A stretch of 30,966 nucleotides of DNA from JBNJGT01 sp964473285 (lineage in GTDB: Archaea > Nanobdellota > Nanobdellia > Woesearchaeales > JACJVW01). Shown piece by piece: positions 22,058 through 29,191 of the stretch. The position numbers and the translations under genes were made by a program. A model generated the notes under the pieces. The model worked only from the letters and a program-made list of their open reading frames with translations, had not been told where the DNA came from and searched no databases. The DNA lies in the NCBI GenBank assembly GCA_964473285.1, contig CAYYOI010000017.1, positions 1 through 30,966 on the forward strand, read 5' to 3'. Numbering within the stretch: position 1 is the first letter of the stretch; each line of letters opens with the position of its first letter.

Positions 22058-22996
22058 ACCTGGCTCAGAATATACCTTGGAATACAACTCTTTCATCTCT
22101 TTTCTCACTGACCGGTCATCCAGTTTCTTTACCTTTTCCTTCAACTTATCAAACGCTTCCTCAACATCATTCCCAGCATTAAACTCATACTGGATACGCC
22201 CGATCTCAGCCTTGACTTCCTGCAAAAGCTTCTTTTTCTCTTTTCTTAATATCTTACGATAGAACTTCTGCATATCTTTGAATACAAGACCTTGCTTTTT
22301 TTCCGGCAAATCATAGTAAAGGCCCTTGAGCCTCATGTACTCCTCTTTTGCCCGGTCAAGAGCACCACGATTCAGCAGGAGATATATCTTATCAAAAGTA
22401 TAATCAATCCTGCGCAGCTGCTCATTCATCTCTGCCTCATGTATGGCTTCACTGAACCTGCCCATGTAAACAAAAAGCTTGTTTTGGATATCCTTTGGCT
22501 GTCTTGAATAGATCTCAACAAGCTTGCGGGAGACTTCCCTTGCAAGACCGATCTCATGCTCAATAAGATACTCCTTACCCTTATAATATTCACTAAAGAA
22601 TTCTGATTTATAGAACCTGAGAATCATCCGGTGATATAACTGATAAAGCCTGAGAAGAGGATCAGGTTTCTTTGCAACATCACTAGTGGATACCTGCCGC
22701 ATTAGTATGACAACGATCTGCCTGCATGACTCAACCAAGTTCTTATCAATTTCCTCAGAGGAATAGACCGTTGATTCAAGTCTTCCATAAACATATATTA
22801 TTCGTTCCCTTAAAGCAGGCTCAATAGAAGAAAGCTCAGATGAAAGCTCTTCAATCGTGAACTCATAATCTATCCCAAAAAAATTCCGCAGAAAACCCCT
22901 AAATACCTCGTATATCCCACTGAAATCATTACCAGCTATAGCATAATCAATCTGTTTCAATACCTTATTGGCAGACTGGTAAGCGACCTCATCCAT
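22046..22996 (-). CDS. Large helical protein facing the MoxR operon
   Basis: The 316-aa protein is soluble, charged and predicted entirely helical, with a strong coiled-coil C-terminal third (about 215-310). Residues 10-60 (IDYAIAGNDFSGIYEVFRGF then IEELSSELSS) resemble DUF4129-type helical domains, which often occur in MoxR/DUF58 gene clusters. That link is inferred from pattern and position, as are the possible TPR-like hairpins in residues 115-260. It has its own TATA-like box and diverges from the MoxR gene over 97 bp. Confidence 0.66.
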   Translation of the reverse strand: MDEVAYQSANKVLKQIDYAIAGNDFSGIYEVFRGFLRNFFGIDYEFTIEELSSELSSIEPALRERIIYVYGRLESTVYSSEEIDKNLVESCRQIVVILMRQVSTSDVAKKPDPLLRLYQLYHRMILRFYKSEFFSEYYKGKEYLIEHEIGLAREVSRKLVEIYSRQPKDIQNKLFVYMGRFSEAIHEAEMNEQLRRIDYTFDKIYLLLNRGALDRAKEEYMRLKGLYYDLPEKKQGLVFKDMQKFYRKILRKEKKKLLQEVKAEIGRIQYEFNAGNDVEEAFDKLKEKVKKLDDRSVRKEMKELYSKVYSEPGSLI

Positions 22997-23017
22997 AAAT
23001 CCAGTATGGTAATAATG

Positions 23018-23027
23018 CTATATAAAT
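23018..23027 (-). promoter_or_regulatory. TATA-like box of the helical protein gene
   Basis: On the minus strand the sequence is atttatatag, centred about 27 nt ahead of the ATG at 22996, which predicts a leaderless message. Confidence 0.55.
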
Positions 23028-23061
23028 GTATTCGAGTGACTATTAAAGAGTAACACAATAA

Positions 23062-23069
23062 GTTTAAAA
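23062..23069 (+). promoter_or_regulatory. TATA-like box of the MoxR-DUF58-VWA operon
   Basis: The octamer gtttaaaa is centred about 28 nt ahead of the ATG at 23094. A GAGG three bases from the ATG is too close to act as a normal Shine-Dalgarno. Confidence 0.45.
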
Positions 23070-23093
23070 GAGTAGAACTCAACAAAGAGGGTT

Positions 23094-24077
23094 ATGGCGA
23101 CCATTCCCCGGGCAAAGCTGGATGAATACCAGGCAATCTTTTCTGAAACCCGCCAGGAGGTAGGAAAAGCAGTCATCGGACACGAAGATGTCATAAACGC
23201 ATTGCTAAGGTCTCTTATCGCAGATGGCCACGTCCTTTTGGAAGGCGTTCCTGGAGTTGCAAAGACACTCATGGTAAGAACCTTTGCAGCAGTGTGCAAA
23301 AGCAAATTCAACCGTATCCAGTTCACTCCAGATCTTCTTCCCACAGATATCATAGGGATTACGGCGTTTGACAAGGATAAAGGATTCTATGTCATGAAAG
23401 GTCCCATCTTCTCGAATTTCATCCTGGCAGACGAGATCAACAGGGCTCCTCCTAAAGTGCAGTCAGCTCTTCTTGAATGTATGGCTGAAAGACAAGCAAC
23501 AATCGGAAAGGAAGTCTTTGCCCTTGACCCCCCATTCTTTGTTCTTGCAACACAAAACCCATTGGAAAACCTGGGAACCTATCCGTTGCCTGAAGCTCAG
23601 GTTGACCGTTTCCTCTTCAAGCTAAATGTTGGGTATCCCCACATAGACGAAGAACAACAGGTGCTAAAGACTAACATGACCACCAAAAAATTCGAGCGTT
23701 TCAACCTGCAGGCACCCCTGGACAAGATGAAGATCTTCCAGATGCAGCGTGACGTCCACAAGATCTATGTGGCAGAAAAGATTGAGAAATATATAGTATC
23801 ACTTGTTGATGCAACCCGTTACCCAAAAAAATACAACCTGAAAAATGCCCGTTACATACAAGCCGGCTGTTCACCAAGGGCCACAATCGGTCTTTACATA
23901 AGCGGAAAAGCAGAAGCATTGATCAAGGGAAAAGATTTTGTGACACCAACTGAAATCAAGAGCGTAGCAAAAGACGTTCTAAGGCACAGGATAATACTCA
24001 ATTACGAAGCCCAGGCAGACAACATCTCAACAGAAGAAGTGATCGAAGAGATACTCCAGAAAGTCCCGATACCATGA
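23094..24077 (+). CDS. moxR: MoxR-type AAA+ ATPase
   Basis: The 327-aa protein is a MoxR-family AAA+ ATPase: Walker A GVPGVAKT (51-58), Walker B ILADEINRAPP (110-120) with D113 and E114, sensor 1 ATQNPLENLGTYPLPEAQVD, and a C-terminal lid with sensor 2 in GCSPRATIGL. The GPIFSNFILADEINRAPPKV segment is the MoxR signature. MoxR proteins act as chaperones that mature or insert metal centres or assemble complexes together with VWA-domain partners, both of which follow here. DUF58 starts three bases after the stop codon. Confidence 0.95.
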   Translation: MATIPRAKLDEYQAIFSETRQEVGKAVIGHEDVINALLRSLIADGHVLLEGVPGVAKTLMVRTFAAVCKSKFNRIQFTPDLLPTDIIGITAFDKDKGFYVMKGPIFSNFILADEINRAPPKVQSALLECMAERQATIGKEVFALDPPFFVLATQNPLENLGTYPLPEAQVDRFLFKLNVGYPHIDEEQQVLKTNMTTKKFERFNLQAPLDKMKIFQMQRDVHKIYVAEKIEKYIVSLVDATRYPKKYNLKNARYIQAGCSPRATIGLYISGKAEALIKGKDFVTPTEIKSVAKDVLRHRIILNYEAQADNISTEEVIEEILQKVPIP

Positions 24078-24080
24078 ACC

Positions 24081-24974
24081 ATGGCAGTAAAAGAATTGAA
24101 AGTCGATCTCAAACCATTGATTGGTCAATTGCACCTTTCATCAAGTAACGATGTGACAGGTGCCCTTACCGGAAGCTATCTTACAGTCTATAAAGGCAGA
24201 GGCCTTGAATTCGGAGGATACAGGCAGTACACTGCTGCAGATGATGCCTCTTCAATCGACTGGAAAGCCTCCATGCGCTCAGAACATATCCTTGTAAGGG
24301 AACTGGTTGAAGAAAGGAACCTCAATGTTTTTTTTCTTTTTGATGTCTCAAACTCCATGCTTTTCGCATCAACAGACAAGATGAAATGCGAATATGCAAT
24401 AGAACTCATAGCAACCATGGCATTTGCAATAATCCGGGCAGGGGATTCTGTAGGTATTTCCCAGTTCAATGATGATGTCCTCAACAACATCAATCCTAAT
24501 GTTGGAAGCGCCCAGTACTATAAGATAGTACATGAACTGACCAACACCCAGAATTATGGAGGAGGTTTCAACCTGACCAAAGCACTGAGAAAAACAACCC
24601 TCATCCTGAGAAAACAGCGTGCGATGATAATCCTTGTCTCAGACTTTCTTGGCCTCACTGACACAGCCTGGGAAGACTATGTTAAAAGCATATCAACAAG
24701 GTTTGACCTTCTTCCAATAATGATAAAAGACCCTGTGGACATGACCCTTCCTGAACACAAAGGTGAACTCATAATAGAAGACCCGTACTCAAGGGAGCAG
24801 ATAATGGTCAACCCCACAAGCATGAAAGAAGAATATGAAAAGAATGCAAGACAACAGGAGAACAAGATCATACAGACCTTCAAGAAGTACAATGTTGAAG
24901 TCCTCAAACTAAAGACAGACAAGCCATTCATGAGAGATTTAATAGGGCATATCCAAAGAAGGAGGAACAAATGA
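24081..24974 (+). CDS. DUF58 protein with VWA-like fold
   Basis: The 297-aa protein carries the DUF58 signature EFGGYRQYTAADDASSIDWK (about 49-68) followed by HILVRELVEE. A VWA-like domain starts at FLFDVSNSML (about 87-96), whose DxSxS metal site is conserved. A helical C-terminal tail (250-297) ends in basic residues. DUF58 proteins are standard partners of MoxR ATPases. The gene lies three bases after moxR and overlaps the next gene through ATGA. Confidence 0.92.
   Translation: MAVKELKVDLKPLIGQLHLSSSNDVTGALTGSYLTVYKGRGLEFGGYRQYTAADDASSIDWKASMRSEHILVRELVEERNLNVFFLFDVSNSMLFASTDKMKCEYAIELIATMAFAIIRAGDSVGISQFNDDVLNNINPNVGSAQYYKIVHELTNTQNYGGGFNLTKALRKTTLILRKQRAMIILVSDFLGLTDTAWEDYVKSISTRFDLLPIMIKDPVDMTLPEHKGELIIEDPYSREQIMVNPTSMKEEYEKNARQQENKIIQTFKKYNVEVLKLKTDKPFMRDLIGHIQRRRNK
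24961..24965 (+). promoter_or_regulatory. Strong Shine-Dalgarno of the VWA gene
   Basis: GGAGG lies five bases ahead of the ATG at 24971 and inside the end of the DUF58 gene. It is one of the few canonical Shine-Dalgarno sites in the window and occurs at an internal operon position. Confidence 0.7.
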
Positions 24975-25888
24975 TATCATTCCAATCCCCGGTTTTCCTT
25001 TGGTTCTTATTAAGTATCCCCATTCTCATATCACTCCACTTTTTCTCACTCCATTTCAGCAGAAGAAAAGCGGTGAAGTTTGCAAACTTTGAAGCCATCA
25101 AACGTATAGGAACAGGATTATATAGTGGCAGTGTCCTTTCCAAGAACCTGGTAATCCTCTTAATCAGATTATGTACTCTCACTGCAATAATCCTTGCAAT
25201 CTCAGGTCTTACCATCTGGACAATGGAAAGCCAGATCTCCCAGGTTGCAATCGCACTTGATGCATCAGGAAGTATGCTCGCATCAGACATCCTGCCAACC
25301 AGGCTTGAAGCTGCAAAAGAGACAGCCATAGATTTCATTGACACCCTTGACTCAACAGAGATTGGCGTCCTTTCATTCTCTGGTGTCGCCCACATCCAGA
25401 CAAAACCCACAACATACAAGGAAGAGGTAATCCATGGGATAAGGGGGATAACCATCCAGAGCGCCAGTGGTACAGGCATAGGTGATGCAATTATCACCGC
25501 AATCAACATGCTTGATACCCCAGTAATAGTTCTTATAACTGACGGGCAAAACACAGTCGGAAGCTCAATAGATGATGCCCTTGTTTACGCAGAAGAAAAG
25601 AAAGCTACCATCCACACCATTGGTGTTGCAACACAGGAAGGTGATGAATTCAGCGGCCTCCTGTCACAAATCGACTCCCAGTCATTACAGCGCATAGCAC
25701 AAGAGACAGGAGGAAATTATTATCAGGCAGGAGACAGGGAAAGCTTCAAGAATGCATACTCAGAAATATCACAGATCGCTGAACACGAGACACCTCATAA
25801 CATGAAAAGTCCAATGCTTATAGCTGCAATAACCCTCATGTTCATTGAATGGATTCTTGTAAATTTAAGATACAGAACAATACCCTAA
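24971..25888 (+). CDS. BatA-like membrane protein with VWA domain
   Basis: The 305-aa protein has two N-terminal membrane helices (about 7-26 and 59-83) followed by a von Willebrand A domain. A complete MIDAS is seen: DASGS (97-101), T168 in SGTGIGDAI and D191 in VLITDGQN. A last membrane helix lies at about 275-297. This is the BatA/YeaK-like membrane partner of MoxR-DUF58 modules, which are linked to stress tolerance and complex assembly. It overlaps DUF58 at the start and overlaps the stop of the convergent zinc-ribbon gene by four bases. Confidence 0.92.
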   Translation: MISFQSPVFLWFLLSIPILISLHFFSLHFSRRKAVKFANFEAIKRIGTGLYSGSVLSKNLVILLIRLCTLTAIILAISGLTIWTMESQISQVAIALDASGSMLASDILPTRLEAAKETAIDFIDTLDSTEIGVLSFSGVAHIQTKPTTYKEEVIHGIRGITIQSASGTGIGDAIITAINMLDTPVIVLITDGQNTVGSSIDDALVYAEEKKATIHTIGVATQEGDEFSGLLSQIDSQSLQRIAQETGGNYYQAGDRESFKNAYSEISQIAEHETPHNMKSPMLIAAITLMFIEWILVNLRYRTIP

Positions 25889-26064
25889 TCCAAAAGAAGC
25901 ATATCCAGGTTCTCGAACTGAGGATAACCATTCTCATCATTGATTTCCCGTGCGCGCCTGAACTCCTCATCAGTTGGCTGTCGCCTGAGGCCATCGATGA
26001 ATCCGCACTTATTGCACTGGCCTCCTTCAGGAACCTGATTTTTGCAAAAATCACAGGGCTTCAT
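25885..26064 (-). CDS. 59-aa zinc-ribbon protein
   Basis: This short gene is easy to overlook. It encodes MKPCDFCKNQVPEGGQCNKC followed by GFIDGLRRQPTDEEFRRARE and an acidic tail. The four cysteines (C4, C7, C17, C20) form a compact C4 zinc ribbon. A TATA-like box (26086-26095) lies 26 nt ahead of the ATG, inside the end of the upstream kinase gene, and the stop codon overlaps the convergent VWA stop by the same CTAA arrangement that other convergent pairs show. The family is not recognised; small zinc ribbons of this kind often attach to larger RNA or protein machines. Confidence 0.75.
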   Translation of the reverse strand: MKPCDFCKNQVPEGGQCNKCGFIDGLRRQPTDEEFRRAREINDENGYPQFENLDMLLLD

Positions 26065-26083
26065 ATCCCAGAAGAATAAAGAT

Positions 26084-27517
26084 TTACTTTAAATGCTTTT
26101 TGGCCAAAAGCAGGTATGCCCCCTCGTAATTAAGGGGATCAGTCCCATTCACCATCACATCCGCTGAAATATCCTCCGCTTCCTTTTTTAGAATCTCATA
26201 TTCTTTTATTCTTGCATCACTAAGATTGCCTTTCCTTCTCTTAAGTCTTTCATAAGCCTCCTCATCAGAGATTACAGGATGCACAATAACACTGTTCTCA
26301 AACCTGGAGCGATGCTCCTTATGGATAAAGCTTCCATCAAGGATACAGCTTCTACCAGCCTCAATTTCCTTTTCAGCAAGCTCAAAAAGCCTTTCATATA
26401 CAAGATCACGGTTCTCCCGTGTATACCTCCCGCCTTCAAAACTCATCTTTTTCCTTTCTTTATCTGTACTGTATACAGGAATGTCAAAAAAAGCTGCCAA
26501 CCACCTGGCAATGTACGACTTTCCTGAACCTGGCAACCCGCACATGATTATCACAGTAGGCCTGGAAAAATCCTGATACCTATAATGGATACGTCGTGCA
26601 TATTCTTTTGCCATACCAAAATATTTCCGCGCCTTTGCTGAACCCTGGAAACCCTCAATCTTTCCCCTTACATAAGCTCGATAACACTTGTAAAAATTCA
26701 TGACATTAAGTATACCCCAATCATTTGACCTGCGCACGAACTCATGCAGGAACTGTCGTGATAATTCAGAAAAACCAAGATAATCCAGGTCCATGCAAAG
26801 AAAAGCGATGTCACATGCAATATCAGCATTCCTCATCCTCTCGTTAAACTCAATACAATCAAAGATATATATATCATCAGTCACAAATATGTTTCCTGTG
26901 TGAAGATCACCATGCCCCTCGAATACACGCGAAAGCCTTTCCTCAAATAGATACCTGCATGAATAAAAAGACTCAACCTTCCTTCTTATCATCTCAAGAT
27001 CCTCTTTTGAGATAAGATCACGCATATCCTCTGTCTGCTGGAAATTCTCATCAGTATTCTTCCTGAATGATTCTATTTTACCATATTCATGAATCCTCTC
27101 ATCTGAATCTACCACTGAATAAAAAGAAAGCAAGATATCAACCATCCTATGCATAAGTTCAGGAGTTATATTCTCAGGATTCTTCGATAGAAGCGCATCT
27201 TCAGGCATCCTCTTCATCCTTATACCATACTCCAAAACATCCTCTGATTCATCATCTGAACCATCTATATCTTTTATCTTATGGTCTTTTGTGATAGCTA
27301 CAAGCCCCTCATAAAGGTCAGGAGAAAGCCTCTTGTTGAGCCGCAGTTCCTCCTTGCAATAGAACAGGCGCTTGTCAAGCGTAGAAAAATCAAGGAACCC
27401 GAAATCAACAGGCTTCTTGAATTTATAGACCTTATCTTCCAGAAGACACACAATTGAGATATGTGTCTCTATAATCTCTGCTGAATCAAATATCGATGAT
27501 ATCTCTTTTGCATCCAT
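26084..27517 (-). CDS. APH-like phosphotransferase fused to a P-loop kinase
   Basis: The 477-aa protein has two kinase-type domains. The N-terminal part (1-320) is an aminoglycoside-phosphotransferase-like kinase with EGHGDLHTGN (200-209; catalytic Asp in HGDLH) and the metal-binding Asp of IFDCIEFNE (about 218-226). The C-terminal part (321-477) is an AAA_33-type P-loop kinase with Walker A GLPGSGKS (327-334) and ILDGSFIHKEHR. Fusions of this type are known in bacteria and archaea and are usually annotated as bifunctional kinases with unknown small-molecule substrate. The ATG at 27517 was chosen because it begins eight bases after the PLD stop; the frame continues upstream into that gene. 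Confidence 0.87.
   Translation of the reverse strand: MDAKEISSIFDSAEIIETHISIVCLLEDKVYKFKKPVDFGFLDFSTLDKRLFYCKEELRLNKRLSPDLYEGLVAITKDHKIKDIDGSDDESEDVLEYGIRMKRMPEDALLSKNPENITPELMHRMVDILLSFYSVVDSDERIHEYGKIESFRKNTDENFQQTEDMRDLISKEDLEMIRRKVESFYSCRYLFEERLSRVFEGHGDLHTGNIFVTDDIYIFDCIEFNERMRNADIACDIAFLCMDLDYLGFSELSRQFLHEFVRRSNDWGILNVMNFYKCYRAYVRGKIEGFQGSAKARKYFGMAKEYARRIHYRYQDFSRPTVIIMCGLPGSGKSYIARWLAAFFDIPVYSTDKERKKMSFEGGRYTRENRDLVYERLFELAEKEIEAGRSCILDGSFIHKEHRSRFENSVIVHPVISDEEAYERLKRRKGNLSDARIKEYEILKKEAEDISADVMVNGTDPLNYEGAYLLLAKKHLK
26086..26095 (-). promoter_or_regulatory. TATA-like box of the 59-aa zinc-ribbon gene
   Basis: The minus-strand sequence catttaaagt overlaps the last codons of the kinase fusion gene and is centred about 26 nt ahead of the ATG at 26064. 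Confidence 0.5.
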
Positions 27518-27524
27518 TAAATAA

Positions 27525-28412
27525 CTAATCACGTGCAATATTATATATCTTTTGAAATTCAGAAACAAACCCTGACACCACATCCGGTTCCTCTATTATA
27601 AGTATATTCTCGTCATTGCGCTCGTTGCCTGATTTGGTAGGATTATAGCTTCCGGTGATAACAGTCTTATTGTCTATGATAAAGACCTTGTGATGCATTG
27701 TCCCAGAAGAACCATCTGGATATACACTTATCGATTCGTTCATGTAATTGAACTTGTTATACTTCATATTGATACGCTGCTCCTCCATCACACCCTTTAC
27801 AGAGATTTCTTCATTGAGCTCAACAAGCAATCCCGCAATATCATAATCAGTAAAACTGAATGTCATGAAATAGACTGATTTTTTCGCATCTCTCAACTCT
27901 TCCATGACATGCCTCTTGCATGAATCCTCAGGACAGAAATAATTCCTGAGCGTATGGTTATTAAACCTGATCACAGGATTTCTCACCTTCTTTCCTCCAC
28001 CAAAAGTTCCACCCCATAATTCAGCAAACTCATCCTTATAGTTTTGTGCAATCAATTCTGATTCTATCACAATGATATTGTTTGCATTGGTATTAAAACC
28101 CCTCTTGGTAGGATTCGTGCTACCCGTAAGAACCATGTTATCATAGACACAAAACTTATTATGGCTCAACTGCCCTGCTGTATCTGCCCTGAAACCATCA
28201 ATTGCATTCTCATTATCAAGCAATACACGATCATCATCATCAAAAAGCTCAGGATAATCAAGATCATACAGCGCGCAATCCACATCATTCATGACAAAAC
28301 TCCTGAAAACATCCTCGCACCCAGGACAAAAATATACAGAGATATTTCCCTCCTCAGCTGGGACGCACCCGACAAGAATAATGCTCAATCCAATTAAAAT
28401 TAAGATCCTCAT
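27525..28412 (-). CDS. Phospholipase-D-like lipoprotein
   Basis: The 295-aa protein starts with a lipoprotein-type signal (ILVGC, C16 as lipidation site). It has two PLD catalytic HKD motifs: HNKFCVYD (84-91) followed by GSTNPT, and HHKVFIIDNK (240-249) followed by GSYNPT. Both carry the complete H-x-K-x4-D pattern, so the enzyme should be active. Extra cysteines (C29, C32, C46, C88, C160, C165) suggest disulfides outside the cell. PLD-type enzymes of this size cleave phosphodiesters in DNA, RNA or lipids. A TATA-like box lies about 27 nt ahead of the ATG. Confidence 0.92.
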   Translation of the reverse strand: MRILILIGLSIILVGCVPAEEGNISVYFCPGCEDVFRSFVMNDVDCALYDLDYPELFDDDDRVLLDNENAIDGFRADTAGQLSHNKFCVYDNMVLTGSTNPTKRGFNTNANNIIVIESELIAQNYKDEFAELWGGTFGGGKKVRNPVIRFNNHTLRNYFCPEDSCKRHVMEELRDAKKSVYFMTFSFTDYDIAGLLVELNEEISVKGVMEEQRINMKYNKFNYMNESISVYPDGSSGTMHHKVFIIDNKTVITGSYNPTKSGNERNDENILIIEEPDVVSGFVSEFQKIYNIARD

Positions 28413-28431
28413 ATCTTAAGTTCAAGAGGAT

Positions 28432-28444
28432 GTATTAATAAATA
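28432..28444 (-). promoter_or_regulatory. TATA-like element of the PLD lipoprotein gene
   Basis: The minus-strand sequence tatatttattaat is centred about 26 nt ahead of the ATG at 28412 and fits a leaderless transcript that may continue into the kinase fusion gene. Confidence 0.5.
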
Positions 28445-28467
28445 TAATCCAGAAAAAACAGAAATTA

Positions 28468-28938
28468 TTACAATATATCAATAGATTTCAGAAGCGCAAA
28501 CTTGGTTTCCTTGTATGACTCCTGCATCCCTTCAAGAAAGGCTTTCATGTCAGGATCACGCTCACGCTCAGGAAACTCAACCCCCCTAAGCTTTGCATAC
28601 AAAGAAGCCTCCTCATCCAAAAGAACCCTGACTATTGAAGTGGGTTTTTCCACCATTAACTTTTCTCCCCTGAAAAGTCTTTCCAGGAAAGCATATGCCT
28701 CATCATCAAGTGTGCGATCAAGAATCACTTTACCTGATTCACCATAACTCACAGGAAATTTAAGGATCTTATCAAGAAAAGCCCTGGTCAAAGGACCACA
28801 TGAGATGACATCATCAGGTCTGATAGGGTCCATATGCTTTTTTACCCTTTTCTCCATCTGATACAAAAAACAATTCCTGCACAAAGGACCGTTCACGATC
28901 TCATAAGCATCTTTCCTGTTGCAACGAACGCACTCCAT
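28468..28938 (-). CDS. Short Ncs6/TtuA-related protein lacking the PP-loop core (Ncs2-like)
   Basis: The 156-aa protein resembles the two ends of the TtuA/Ncs6 tRNA 2-thiolation enzymes. An N-terminal C4 zinc finger (C3, C6, C20, C23) is followed by the helix YQMEKRVKKHM. The place of the ATP-binding PP-loop reads VISCGPLTRAFLDKIL (44-59), without the SGGxDS motif. A LDDEA segment (77-81) matches the family GHNLDDEA motif without its GH, and the C-terminal LYAKLRGVEFPE and KETKFALLKSID match the typical family ending. The middle, including the catalytic cysteines, is missing. Eukaryotic Ncs2/CTU2 is a similarly inactive Ncs6 paralogue, so a partner role in U34 or U54 thiolation is plausible; this is inference. 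The ATG at 28938 has a TATA-like box 27 nt upstream. Confidence 0.68.
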   Translation of the reverse strand: MECVRCNRKDAYEIVNGPLCRNCFLYQMEKRVKKHMDPIRPDDVISCGPLTRAFLDKILKFPVSYGESGKVILDRTLDDEAYAFLERLFRGEKLMVEKPTSIVRVLLDEEASLYAKLRGVEFPERERDPDMKAFLEGMQESYKETKFALLKSIDIL

Positions 28939-28961
28939 GATATAAGAAGAGTATTTCCCAC

Positions 28962-28968
28962 TATATAA
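28962..28968 (-). promoter_or_regulatory. TATA-like box of the Ncs2-like gene
   Basis: The minus-strand sequence ttatata is centred about 27 nt ahead of the ATG at 28938, which supports that ATG over one 16 codons upstream (28986) that lies ahead of the box. Confidence 0.55.
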
Positions 28969-29096
28969 GCTTGTCCTTCTGGCCAAATTTTCAGAAAGAT
29001 ATCCCGGCCTTTACTAAGAACAGCCTTACAAAATGTCACCCCTTTAAAAATAGCCCCCAGCAAAAGTCTGTAAAAAATCCACAAAAAAGAGAAAAG

Positions 29097-29104
29097 TTTA
29101 TATA
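29097..29104 (+). promoter_or_regulatory. Orphan TATA-like box ahead of a hairpin
   Basis: The octamer tttatata is a good TATA match on the plus strand but no protein gene starts downstream of it. Expected transcription start is near 29127. The surrounding gap (28939-29166) holds no gene that I can see other than this candidate RNA. Confidence 0.45.
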
Positions 29105-29126
29105 TTAGATTTCACTACTTAAGAGT

Positions 29127-29191
29127 AAGAATTCATAATCACCTCTTTTTCCCAGCAAGACACTCGTCATGAGTGTTTTGTTGGGTTTTTT
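29127..29191 (+). ncRNA. Candidate small RNA ending in a strong hairpin and U-tract
   Basis: The interval runs from the expected start downstream of an orphan TATA-like box to the end of a terminator-like T-tract, about 65 nt. It contains no convincing reading frame. Its 3' half folds into a 15-bp hairpin. The last 25 nt are antisense to the 3' end of the Lon-like protease gene. The start and the existence of a transcript are predictions. Confidence 0.35.
29151..29191 (+). terminator. Terminator-like hairpin with T6 tract
   Basis: The arms 29151-29165 (cccagcaagacactc) and 29171-29185 (gagtgttttgttggg) pair over 15 positions with two G-T pairs. The loop is gtcat, and six T residues follow at 29186-29191. 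The T-tract lies on the plus strand, so it would end a plus-strand transcript, not the Lon-like mRNA. The Lon stop codon (29167-29169) lies in the hairpin. Confidence 0.6.

Noticed and set aside
24928..25554. 208-codon frame opposite to the DUF58/VWA genes
   Set aside because: It is antisense to the complete MIDAS-bearing VWA gene and shows no domain of its own.
29130..29148. Shine-Dalgarno plus ATG and a five-codon frame on the minus strand
   Set aside because: AGGTGAT-like spacing is good, but the frame ends after five codons (MNSYS) and there is no sign of a longer original gene.
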